Positions 1 through 5,403 of a DNA stretch of 6,299 nt are shown piece by piece; the first letter of the stretch is position 1, and each line of letters begins with the position of its first letter. Origin of the DNA: Thermodesulfovibrionales bacterium (GTDB lineage: Bacteria > Nitrospirota > Thermodesulfovibrionia > Thermodesulfovibrionales > UBA1546); contig CAKKPR010000042.1 of assembly GCA_919901705.1 (NCBI GenBank), positions 1,765 to 8,063 of the forward strand. Direction: 5' to 3'. The notes under the pieces are model-generated. The model was not told where the DNA came from, ran no database searches, and saw only the letters and a program-made list of their open reading frames with translations. The position numbers were made by a program, and so were the translations under genes.

Positions 1-749
1 GCCAGTCTTGCAAATTCCTCTATGCTGAGAGTCCCCGGCCTTCTATGCGGGTCAATTCCGGCCAGAGCAATCTTATCCTTTACATCAGCCGCCAATGTCT
101 TAATGGCATTTGCAAGGGTCTTTCTTCTCTGTGTAAAAGCTGTCCTTACTACCCTGAAGAAAAGTTTCTCATCCTTCACCTTTACTGATGGAAATTCAAG
201 CATCTCTATATATAAGGCAGCAGAGTCCACTTTCGGCACAGGCCTGAAAGCGCCACGCGGTATTATGAATTTAAGAGATGGAACCGCATAATACTGAACC
301 ATTATTGAAAGCACACCATAAGCTTTTGTGTCAGGCACTGCGACAATCCTCTCAGCCACTTCCTTCTGGACCGTAAGCATCATGGACTTCAGATTTTTCC
401 CGCTCTCTATCAGCCTGAAGATTATCGGGGTTGTGATGTAATAAGGAATATTCGCAACTACCCTGAATTCGGGAAGGTCATTATAAGAATACTCAAGGGC
501 ATCTCCATATACAAGCTCAATATTTTCATATCCATCCAGCTCGGCTTTAAGTCTTTCATAGAGAGCCCTGTCCAGCTCTATTCCTATAACCCTCTTTGCC
601 GCTGCTGCAAGCATCATTGTCAGCCTGCCGGGACCCGGGCCTATCTCAACAACTGTATCTTCAGATGAAAGATTAGCAGCCTCTACAATCTTTCCGAGTA
701 TTGACGGGTCATAAAGAAAATTCTGGCCAAGATATTTTTTGGTTCTCAT
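1..749 (-). CDS. rsmA: 16S rRNA (adenine-N6,N6)-dimethyltransferase RsmA/KsgA, 3' end cut by window edge
   Basis: Translating the minus strand from the ATG at 749 gives 249 residues with no stop before the window edge. The family enzyme uses S-adenosylmethionine to dimethylate two adjacent adenines near the 3' end of 16S rRNA during late small-subunit assembly. Visible motifs in order are LGQNFL at residues 7-12, the SAM-binding loop VEIGPGPGRLT at 34-44, the acidic ELD at 58-60, the catalytic motif IV as NIPYY at 100-104, FRPVPKVDS at 168-176, and a C-terminal RRKTLAN at 208-214. The last codons read LSIEEFARL, which normally falls near the end of the family, so perhaps 10-20 residues are missing. 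A GAGG at plus 760-763 gives a modest ribosome binding site 10 nt before ATG. It is separated from the upstream small gene by a palindromic repeat, so it may have its own promoter, though I see no clear one. Confidence 0.96.
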   Translation of the reverse strand, partial: MRTKKYLGQNFLYDPSILGKIVEAANLSSEDTVVEIGPGPGRLTMMLAAAAKRVIGIELDRALYERLKAELDGYENIELVYGDALEYSYNDLPEFRVVANIPYYITTPIIFRLIESGKNLKSMMLTVQKEVAERIVAVPDTKAYGVLSIMVQYYAVPSLKFIIPRGAFRPVPKVDSAALYIEMLEFPSVKVKDEKLFFRVVRTAFTQRRKTLANAIKTLAADVKDKIALAGIDPHRRPGTLSIEEFARL

Positions 750-834
750 TTTTCCCAATCCTCAAACAAGAGCAGGCAGAATATAGTACCCTCGCGGCTT
801 TTTCCCGAGCAATACACGATTTATTTCCTCCCAT

Positions 835-912
835 TGTCATTCCCGCTTGTCGGGAATCCTTCCTGTTTGTTTCAGAATCGTTAAGAAAGATTCTGGACAA
901 GCCAGAATGACA
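835..912. repeat. 78-bp palindromic repeat made of two hairpin arms (REP/MITE-like)
   Basis: The element begins TGTCATTC and ends GAATGACA, a perfect 8-bp terminal inverted repeat; over the full 24-nt arms 835-858 and 889-912 match as inverted copies at 20 of 24 positions. Each arm is also its own hairpin: 839-845 pairs with 851-857 (stem ATTCCCG, loop CTTGT), and 890-896 pairs with 902-908 (stem ATTCTGG, loop ACAAG). The four arm-to-arm differences are paired changes that keep both 7-bp stems intact. A third possible stem joins 873-879 (CAGAATC) with 889-895 (GATTCTG) and would compete with the right-arm hairpin. It sits in the gap between the small gene and rsmA. Arms of this GTCATTCCCG type are common dispersed repeats in many bacteria. 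It has no coding capacity. Confidence 0.85.
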
Positions 913-924
913 GATAAGGGTCGA

Positions 925-1140
925 TTAAATCAACCTTACCCCTGCATAATAACAGCAGGCCCCGTTATCGAGGTCATTTATAAACGACCTCTCTATTCCG
1001 TCATCAAACAAGACCCTGACAAGACAAAAACCGCCTTCAAGAGATGAATGCTTTTCTTCGACAACCTCGCCGCATCCCCACACATTGTATCTCAGGTGTT
1101 TCACCCTGTCGCCGACCTTCAGGTAAATCCTCGGCTTCAT
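925..1140 (-). CDS. Small DUF3553-like / SH3- or Tudor-like barrel protein of unknown function
   Basis: This 71-residue protein opens with YLKVGDRVKHLRYNVWGCGEV, a start typical of small SH3/Tudor/KOW-like barrels such as DUF3553 and the C-terminal domain of UvrD/PcrA-type helicases (GDRVxHxxxGxGxV). The strand pattern continues through FCLVRVLFDDG (residues 38-48) and ends with RSFINDLDNGACCYYAGVRLI. It has cysteines at 23, 39, 62 and 63, but no clear zinc-binding spacing. There is no signal peptide or membrane segment, so it is probably cytoplasmic. It looks real because the whole length fits one domain, the strand agrees with all neighbours, and a consensus extended -10 box lies just upstream. 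No Shine-Dalgarno precedes ATG. Such domains often bind nucleic acid or protein partners, but nothing here shows which. The DUF3553 assignment is from memory of the motif. Confidence 0.75.
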   Translation of the reverse strand: MKPRIYLKVGDRVKHLRYNVWGCGEVVEEKHSSLEGGFCLVRVLFDDGIERSFINDLDNGACCYYAGVRLI

Positions 1141-1145
1141 TATTA

Positions 1146-1154
1146 ATTATAACA
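1146..1154 (-). promoter_or_regulatory. Extended -10 promoter (TGTTATAAT) for the small gene at 1140; leaderless candidate
   Basis: Read on the minus strand, the bases are TGTTATAAT, a perfect TGn-TATAAT extended -10. The hexamer occupies plus 1146-1151 and the TG plus 1153-1154. Only 5 nt separate the hexamer from ATG (1138-1140), so initiation at the normal distance would fall on or beside the A of ATG. No -35-like hexamer is seen at 16-18 bp spacing, which an extended -10 does not require. There is no Shine-Dalgarno. The exact start point is inferred. Confidence 0.55.
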
Positions 1155-1192
1155 AAAGCCTGAAGCAATAGATTTTACTGATTCTGATATTA

Positions 1193-1248
1193 CGGTTCTT
1201 TCTCATTTCACGTGGGTAATTCCCCCTTTCCGCACACAGGCGGATTCG
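1193..1248. repeat. Dispersed direct repeat, copy 1 (56 bp)
   Basis: This stretch, beginning CGGTTCTTTCTCATTTCA and ending GGCGGATTCG, recurs at 6244-6299 in the same orientation with 55 of 56 bases identical; the one difference is C at 1211 versus A at 6262. It contains a small hairpin, TCCGC (1229-1233) pairing with GCGGA (1240-1244). It is the left part of the larger inverted-repeat element that continues to about 1410. The second copy runs off the window, so its full length cannot be compared. Confidence 0.93.
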
Positions 1249-1410
1249 CTGAGGAGAAAAAAAAGGGGGTTAGGGGGTTGTCATGACTTGCATTCATGCT
1301 GTCCGGCAATTGGTATAAAGCAAAGTCCTTGATACTCTTGCATGTTTTAAAGTTATTTTATACTGATTGTTTTAAACAACCCCCTGTATCCCCCTTTGTT
1401 AAGGGGGAAT
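1219..1410. mobile_element. Non-coding MITE-like element with nested inverted repeats
   Basis: Most of the 321-bp gap between the TonB-like gene and the small gene is this element. The outer inverted repeat is ATTCCCCCTT (1219-1228) with AAGGGGGAAT (1401-1410), 10 bp perfect. The inner one is AGGGGGTTGT (1272-1281) with ACAACCCCCT (1376-1385), also 10 bp perfect. The left end folds locally (CCCCCTTT at 1222-1229 with AAAGGGGG at 1262-1269), as does the right end (1389-1396 with 1401-1408, loop TGTT). The core 1282-1375 is AT-rich with no credible ORF. Since copy 2 of the repeat shares sequence from 1193 on, the true left boundary probably lies near 1193. No transposase or obvious target-site duplication is visible; calling it mobile is inference from structure and repetition. 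Confidence 0.6.
1389..1408. terminator. Strong GC hairpin downstream of the TonB-like gene; possible terminator or transcript end
   Basis: TCCCCCTT (1389-1396) pairs perfectly with AAGGGGGA (1401-1408) around a TGTT loop, an 8-bp stem. It starts about 54 nt after the minus-strand stop of the TonB-like gene at 1462. No U tract follows it on either strand, so it is not a textbook intrinsic terminator. It is part of the repeat element and may only slow polymerase or protect mRNA 3' ends. Confidence 0.35.
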
Positions 1411-1461
1411 AAAAAAGACTTTCTAAACACTTTACCCACTCAATTTGAGAAAGAGCTGATA

Positions 1462-2262
1462 TTACCTTATGTACGTCCCCTGCAAAGAATATATGAAATG
1501 GCCTTTAATAGTCAGCGCTTCTTCCTTCCATTCTTCAGGCAGCGGCCAGTAAGGGGCGGCTTCCTTAAGCGCCTTTATTGCCGCCTCATCAAGACTCCTG
1601 TATCCTGATGTCCTGACGAGATCCACGCTGCCGAGGGCGCCGTTCTTTTTTATTGTAAAATTTATATAGAGGTCTCCATAAAGTCCTCTCATTGCTGCAT
1701 CAGAGGGATACTGCCATATACCCTCAACCTTTTCTCTCAGCCTCCTCATATAACCATAATATTTAAATTCTTTTGCATCAAACGTAATAGTGCTTTTCGC
1801 TGTTTTGTCTTCCTGCTTTTGTGCTGATTCTGATATCACCGCCCTGTCAAAAAGATTCTCTCTTTTAAGAGGAAAGGAGAAGCCGCCGGTCCCCGGCGGC
1901 ATTTTGAATTGGCCGTCAGCTGAAGAGTCCCCCATGCTTCCGGGCCTCTGCCCTTTCATAACTTGCGGAATTTGGGAACCGCTGTCCTTTGGAATACTGC
2001 TTTGAGGTTTGATATCCGTGGTCTGAGGTTTTTCTGACTTCTCATTCATGACCTCGGGCTTTTGAGTCTCAATATCCTGAGGCAGCGGCGCTGCCTTGGG
2101 GAGCGGCACAAAACTTTCAGTCTCTGCTATCTCACCAAGCGTAACAAGTCTTGCAAAAAACGGCGAGCCTTTCTGTTCCTGTCTGGGAGGCCGGATAAAA
2201 AGAAAAGACATCGCAAGCAGGTGTATTACTATGGAATAAGATATAAATCTTTTTATTGTCAA
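1462..2262 (-). CDS. TonB-family energy-transducing protein
   Basis: This 266-residue protein has the TonB layout. A short basic N-terminus (MTIKRF) leads into one membrane helix at about residues 7-24. A proline-, lysine- and glutamate-containing periplasmic linker covers about 25-165. A TonB C-terminal domain fills about 168-262, with YMRRLREKVEGIW, GDLYINFTIKKNGAL and the signature VRTSGYRSLDEAAIKAL. Ser10-x3-His14 in the helix matches the spacing of the TonB Ser/His pair needed for coupling to ExbB/ExbD. The family carries proton-motive energy from the inner membrane to outer-membrane receptors. The start is TTG at 2262, overlapping the TGA of the upstream flavoprotein gene (TTGA); the next ATG (residue 18) would cut through the helix. 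No exbB, exbD or receptor gene lies in the window, so its partner is unknown. Confidence 0.88.
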   Translation of the reverse strand: MTIKRFISYSIVIHLLAMSFLFIRPPRQEQKGSPFFARLVTLGEIAETESFVPLPKAAPLPQDIETQKPEVMNEKSEKPQTTDIKPQSSIPKDSGSQIPQVMKGQRPGSMGDSSADGQFKMPPGTGGFSFPLKRENLFDRAVISESAQKQEDKTAKSTITFDAKEFKYYGYMRRLREKVEGIWQYPSDAAMRGLYGDLYINFTIKKNGALGSVDLVRTSGYRSLDEAAIKALKEAAPYWPLPEEWKEEALTIKGHFIYSLQGTYIR

Positions 2263-3350
2263 TTTAAAAATCTTTTGAAAAATTTCATAAAAGATATGAG
2301 CGGTCCCTTACTTGAAGTTTTTTCAAGCCAGAGCCTCATACACACCTCCTGTATCTCTTTTCTCCTGAAAAGAGATACCATCTTCTCTGTAGAATTGTCA
2401 TCTTTCAGAAAATAATCGCACAGGTTTTTCATAATCAGAAACCTGGAGTAAAACCTTCGCTTCCACATTTTTTTATAATCAGAAGGTTTTCCTGATATTA
2501 TCGCCATGGCTGCAAATTCGCCTGCCTTCATTGCATGATAGATTCCTTCATAAATCAGCGGCATTACGTGTCCTGCTGAATCACCTGCAAAAAATATATT
2601 ATTTTTATTATATAACTCTCCGTCCCATAATGGAATCTTGTAAATCCGTGTCGCATTTTGTTCATCTAACCCACGCCTCTTTTGAAACTTTTTCAACAAA
2701 TCCTTCAAGGCTTCAGGTTTTACGCTGCCTGTACCGACAGAAATGCCTTCAGCAGCAGGGAAGACCCATGAATAGGATTTTGGCGCATGAGACGAGCCAA
2801 ACCAGAACTCGCATTGATCAGTATCTACATTTTTTATCTTCTCAGAGATGGTATATAAAGAAGAAGGAAGCTTCAAACCAACAGCAAGCCGCACCCTCGA
2901 ATTCACTCCATCAGCAGCAATAAGGTAATCAGTTTTTATAAGCTCCTCTTTCCCATCAATAACTACCCTTGCAACCAGCTGTCTTTCTGGTTTTTCAAGT
3001 TGTTTGAAATCAGCCTCAAGAAGCGCTGCTCCGCTTTTTTTTGCCTCCTCCCTTAAAATGGAATCAAATTCACCCCTATGGACTATTGCAAGAGAGCCGC
3101 CTTTAACCTCTATCTCAATAGAATTTTCTCGGGGAGATACAAACCTCACTTTTCTTATCTCTCTTATTATTGCCTTTTTAGGTATGCCAAGTTCATCGAA
3201 AATTGTAGATGGAACTCCACCTCCGCACGGCTTAATAAAAGAAAGGTTTTTTTCAATCAGGATTGTATCTGTTCCGTTTTTTGAGAGGAAGCGGGCTGCC
3301 GTTGAGCCTGCAGGACCTGCGCCAACAACCAATACCTTAGTTCTGAGCAT
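2259..3350 (-). CDS. Geranylgeranyl reductase family FAD-dependent oxidoreductase
   Basis: The 363-residue protein starts with a dinucleotide-binding fold, VLVVGAGPAGSTAARFL, with GxGxxG at residues 10-15 and the acidic strand-end LIEK at 31-34. Other family marks are PCGGGVPS (41-48, with Cys42), RGEFDSILREEA (92-103), the AADG at 145-148, the substrate-side motif YSWVFP (193-198), and the FAD pyrophosphate motif FFAGDSAGHVMP (253-264). Relatives saturate double bonds in isoprenoid chains of lipids, quinones or chlorophyll; the substrate here cannot be read from sequence. The C-terminal 70 residues are basic and aromatic-rich, which could favour membrane contact. ATG at 3350 gives the complete nucleotide-binding strand, but has no Shine-Dalgarno; a TATAAT lies 5 nt upstream. 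Its TGA overlaps the TTG of the TonB-like gene, so the two are probably translationally coupled. A general FAD monooxygenase-like role is possible but less likely. Confidence 0.88.
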   Translation of the reverse strand: MLRTKVLVVGAGPAGSTAARFLSKNGTDTILIEKNLSFIKPCGGGVPSTIFDELGIPKKAIIREIRKVRFVSPRENSIEIEVKGGSLAIVHRGEFDSILREEAKKSGAALLEADFKQLEKPERQLVARVVIDGKEELIKTDYLIAADGVNSRVRLAVGLKLPSSLYTISEKIKNVDTDQCEFWFGSSHAPKSYSWVFPAAEGISVGTGSVKPEALKDLLKKFQKRRGLDEQNATRIYKIPLWDGELYNKNNIFFAGDSAGHVMPLIYEGIYHAMKAGEFAAMAIISGKPSDYKKMWKRRFYSRFLIMKNLCDYFLKDDNSTEKMVSLFRRKEIQEVCMRLWLEKTSSKGPLISFMKFFKRFLN

Positions 3351-3355
3351 ACTTT

Positions 3356-3361
3356 ATTATA
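3356..3361 (-). promoter_or_regulatory. Consensus -10 box (TATAAT) 5 nt before the flavoprotein ATG; leaderless candidate
   Basis: The minus strand reads TATAAT then AAAGT and ATG (3348-3350). It sits in the 82-bp gap after the JAMM gene, the only intergenic space in the 6164-1462 run long enough for a promoter. Spacing to ATG (5 nt) is identical to that at the small gene near 1140. No -35 hexamer is recognisable at 16-18 bp, and TG abuts the hexamer directly, not at the TGn spacing. A 6-bp match in AT-rich DNA is weak evidence on its own. Confidence 0.4.
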
Positions 3362-3432
3362 CAGCGTTAGAATTAGTTGGGGCTCGGCGCTATTCTTTAC
3401 TAATCCCTAAACCCTCAATCTCTGATAATTTT

Positions 3433-3939
3433 TCAGAATGCAGGCGGGAACGGACAGTGGATTCTGGCCCTCTTTATGCCGGAAGAACCATTGAGATAAT
3501 ATGCCGCTATTTTGAAGAAAAAATCTCCGACAGAACCTGATATAGTGCCGTCCCTGTTCTCATTCCAGTTGAGGGTCTTTTCATTATTATTTATAGCAAC
3601 GATCAGATAGATATGGCCTTCTCTCATCTCGCTGATATCCTCATCACTCGGGATAGGCAATCCCTTTGTTACGCCGAACTGTGTATGTGAATGGAAATCA
3701 CCTATTATCTGAAGCCTGTCAAATTTCTCGAGTATAGGCTCGATCTTTTTATGATTCTTGTGCTGGAAGGTAACTCCCTTATGCTTCCTTCTTGCAGTCT
3801 GAAAACTGAAGGCATGTTCGATTATAAATCTGCCCTCAGGTTTGTAACCCAGAAGAATGCCAAGGCTCTCCCTCTTATAAACTTCAGCCGAACTCAGCAA
3901 AAGATCTATAAATGCATTTTCAGATAAGTAGACTCTCAT
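3433..3939 (-). CDS. JAMM/MPN+ (JAB1/Mov34) metalloprotease-domain protein
   Basis: This 168-residue protein carries all residues of the JAMM zinc-protease motif. Glu24 lies in ESLGILLG (24-31), His83 and His85 in GDFHSHT (80-86), and Ser98 and Asp101 in PSDED (97-101). The family are zinc isopeptidases or peptidases. Bacterial members often cut ubiquitin-like or sulfur-carrier proteins (ThiS/MoaD type) or process cysteine-biosynthesis intermediates; no such partner is in the window. Between His85 and Ser98 there are 12 residues, where the classic motif has about 7, so the loop over the metal site is enlarged. There is no signal peptide or membrane helix, suggesting a cytoplasmic enzyme. ATG at 3939 overlaps the uspA stop (ATGA), and no good Shine-Dalgarno is present, so translation is probably coupled to uspA. 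The roughly 35 residues after the domain resemble nothing I recognise. Substrate unknown. Confidence 0.85.
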   Translation of the reverse strand: MRVYLSENAFIDLLLSSAEVYKRESLGILLGYKPEGRFIIEHAFSFQTARRKHKGVTFQHKNHKKIEPILEKFDRLQIIGDFHSHTQFGVTKGLPIPSDEDISEMREGHIYLIVAINNNEKTLNWNENRDGTISGSVGDFFFKIAAYYLNGSSGIKRARIHCPFPPAF

Positions 3940-4394
3940 TTTTTCATCTTATGCCCCGGGAGTCTCACGCTAAGCACCGGACATGGCGCATCCCTTACTA
4001 CACGCTCTGCCGTACTGCCGAAGATAACCCTGTCAAGCCCTTTTCTGCCATGTGTGCCTATTACTATAAGGTCTATCTTATTTTCTTTGGCAAATTTTAT
4101 GATTTCATCGTATGGGATGCCCTTTATAACGGCCCGGTCAATATCCTTAAATCCTCTGAGTTCCTCAACGCCGTATTTCTCTATCTCTTTTTTGGCGTTT
4201 TTCTCTATATCCTTGTACAGTTCATCCATTGATATATGAGGCACATACCAGCCGGTGGCCTGCGCTATATCATGCATGACATGAAGGACATACAGCTTTG
4301 CGCCATAGTGTTTAGCCATATCAGCGGCATACGGCAGGGCATTGTCTGAGCCTTCTGAAAAATCTGTCGGGAAAAGAATCCTTTTAATTTCCAT
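3936..4394 (-). CDS. Universal stress protein, UspA family (ATP-binding type)
   Basis: A single Usp domain of 152 residues. It begins KRILFPTDFSEGSDNAL, with Asp11 at the usual nucleotide-contacting place, continues LYVLHV (34-39), and has the ATP-binding signature G-x2-G-x9-G-S/T as Gly113, Gly116, Gly126 and Ser127 in IGTHGRKGLDRVIFGSTAE. It ends with the standard strand APCPVLSVR. Usp proteins are cytoplasmic dimers that help cells survive starvation and other stress; the ATP-type motif suggests it binds ATP, unlike UspA of E. coli in the strict sense. ATG at 4394 has a strong Shine-Dalgarno (AAGGGAGG, plus 4401-4408) 6 nt away. The gene lies 1 bp after the galT-like stop and overlaps the JAMM gene by 4 bp, placing it mid-operon. 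Its specific stimulus is not evident. Confidence 0.95.
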   Translation of the reverse strand: MEIKRILFPTDFSEGSDNALPYAADMAKHYGAKLYVLHVMHDIAQATGWYVPHISMDELYKDIEKNAKKEIEKYGVEELRGFKDIDRAVIKGIPYDEIIKFAKENKIDLIVIGTHGRKGLDRVIFGSTAERVVRDAPCPVLSVRLPGHKMKK

Positions 4395-4395
4395 A

Positions 4396-5403
4396 TTAAG
4401 CCTCCCTTAAATATTTTGCTGCATCCTCAGGGGATGTTGTTACCACATAAAAGCCTGAGCCCCACTCGAATCCGCTCACCCTCGTAAGTCTCGGCATGAC
4501 CTCCATATGCCAGTGGAAATCTTCTCCAAGGGTATGCCAGTGATTACGCCGCGGTATCCTGTTGGGCGCTGTGTGAATAATATAATTATACGGGGGATTT
4601 TTCAGTATTGTACCAAGCCTTTTCATCAATGAAGACAGTATCAGGCCAAAGTCCTCTGTTTCGTCCGGGGATATGTCCTGAAACGCGCAGGAATGTCTCT
4701 TGGGCATTATCCAGAATTCGAATGAAAACCTCTGCGCATAAGGGCAGAAGGCAATAAAATTTTTTGTCTCGAAGATTACTCTTTGTTCATACCGCAATTC
4801 CTCCCTCATTATGTCGCAGAATATACACCGCTCCTTAAAGGCATAATACTGCTTTGCGCCGTCAAGTTCTTCCTTAACGCGCTTCGGGATAATCGGCGTT
4901 GCAATAATCTGAGAATGCGGATGGGAATAAACAGCGCCTGCCTCCTTGCCTGAGTTCTTATATATCAATATATACCTCATTCTTGAATCTCTTTCAAGGT
5001 CAGCGGTCCTTTCCTTGTAAAGGGTGACAACCTTAACCACCTGTTCAAAACCCATATCCTCAGGCCTTTTATTATGTTCAGGAGTCTCTATGAAGATTTC
5101 ATTTGCGCCGATACTGTTCATCTTGTCATACATGCCGATACCTTTTCTGCCGAGGTCTCCTTCTATCTGGAGAATAGGATTGGAACTGGGGATTACCCTT
5201 ACCTGCCAGCCCGGTTCATTAGGCTTCGAGCCGTTTCCCCTGATCGCAGCTATCTCGGAAGGAGTTTCAGACTCCCTGCCTGAACATAATTTGCAGCCGG
5301 ATTCTTTTATATCATCAGGCAGATGGTATTCTTCAGGCGCTTTTGAATCAGACATGACAGCAACCCATCTGTTAAGCAAAGGGTCTTTTCTTAGTTCATG
5401 CAT
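4396..5403 (-). CDS. galT: Galactose-1-phosphate uridylyltransferase / ADP-glucose phosphorylase-like, HIT superfamily
   Basis: The 335-residue protein starts ELRKDPLLNRWV, as in GalT. The active site is HPHSQ at residues 161-165, with His163 the expected nucleophile forming a nucleotidyl-histidine. A first zinc site is suggested by Cys37-x2-Cys40, His110 (TPEH) and His161. A second is suggested by Cys193-x2-Cys196 with His237 and His288. The C-terminal half has NHWHTLGEDFHWHMEVMPRL (287-306). GalT swaps UMP between UDP-glucose and galactose-1-phosphate; the close relative ADP-glucose phosphorylase moves AMP between ADP-glucose and phosphate. The two-CxxC pattern fits the latter group at least as well, so the substrate is open. 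ATG at 5403 overlaps the coaX TAA by 1 bp and has AGAGGA (plus 5411-5416) 7 nt upstream. No other Leloir or glycogen gene is visible. Confidence 0.9.
   Translation of the reverse strand: MHELRKDPLLNRWVAVMSDSKAPEEYHLPDDIKESGCKLCSGRESETPSEIAAIRGNGSKPNEPGWQVRVIPSSNPILQIEGDLGRKGIGMYDKMNSIGANEIFIETPEHNKRPEDMGFEQVVKVVTLYKERTADLERDSRMRYILIYKNSGKEAGAVYSHPHSQIIATPIIPKRVKEELDGAKQYYAFKERCIFCDIMREELRYEQRVIFETKNFIAFCPYAQRFSFEFWIMPKRHSCAFQDISPDETEDFGLILSSLMKRLGTILKNPPYNYIIHTAPNRIPRRNHWHTLGEDFHWHMEVMPRLTRVSGFEWGSGFYVVTTSPEDAAKYLREA
4401..4408 (-). promoter_or_regulatory. Strong ribosome binding site of uspA
   Basis: The minus strand reads AAGGGAGG followed by 6 nt and ATG (4392-4394). It lies inside the last codons of the galT-like gene, fixes the uspA start, and shows that the organism does use Shine-Dalgarno initiation, in contrast to the genes starting at 1140 and 3350. 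Confidence 0.85.

Noticed and set aside
791..809. Imperfect CTCG/CGAG hairpin before rsmA as a terminator
   Set aside because: About 6 bp with a bulge and no following T tract on the minus strand.
701..910. Plus- and minus-strand open frames over the rsmA start and the palindromic repeat
   Set aside because: They overlap the rsmA N-terminus or the palindrome and show no domain; palindromes often create symmetrical open frames.
1193..1410. CRISPR array or retron-like RNA suggested by repeated hairpins
   Set aside because: No regular repeat-spacer unit, no reverse transcriptase or cas gene; the nested inverted repeats fit a MITE-like element better.
1396..1608. 70-aa plus-strand open frame entering the TonB gene
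   Set aside because: It is antisense to the TonB C-terminal domain and starts inside the repeat element; no domain or ribosome site.
2062..2415. 117-aa plus-strand open frame across the TonB/flavoprotein junction
   Set aside because: Antisense to two well-supported genes; the translation has no recognisable domain.
3372..3404. Inverted repeat ATTAGT - 21 nt - ACTAAT between the JAMM and flavoprotein genes, possible operator or terminator
   Set aside because: Only 6 AT-rich base pairs with a long loop and no T tract; expected by chance.
3004..3540. 178-aa plus-strand open frame, the longest antisense frame
   Set aside because: It is the complement of the flavoprotein N-terminus and the JAMM C-terminus, whose motifs are unambiguous.
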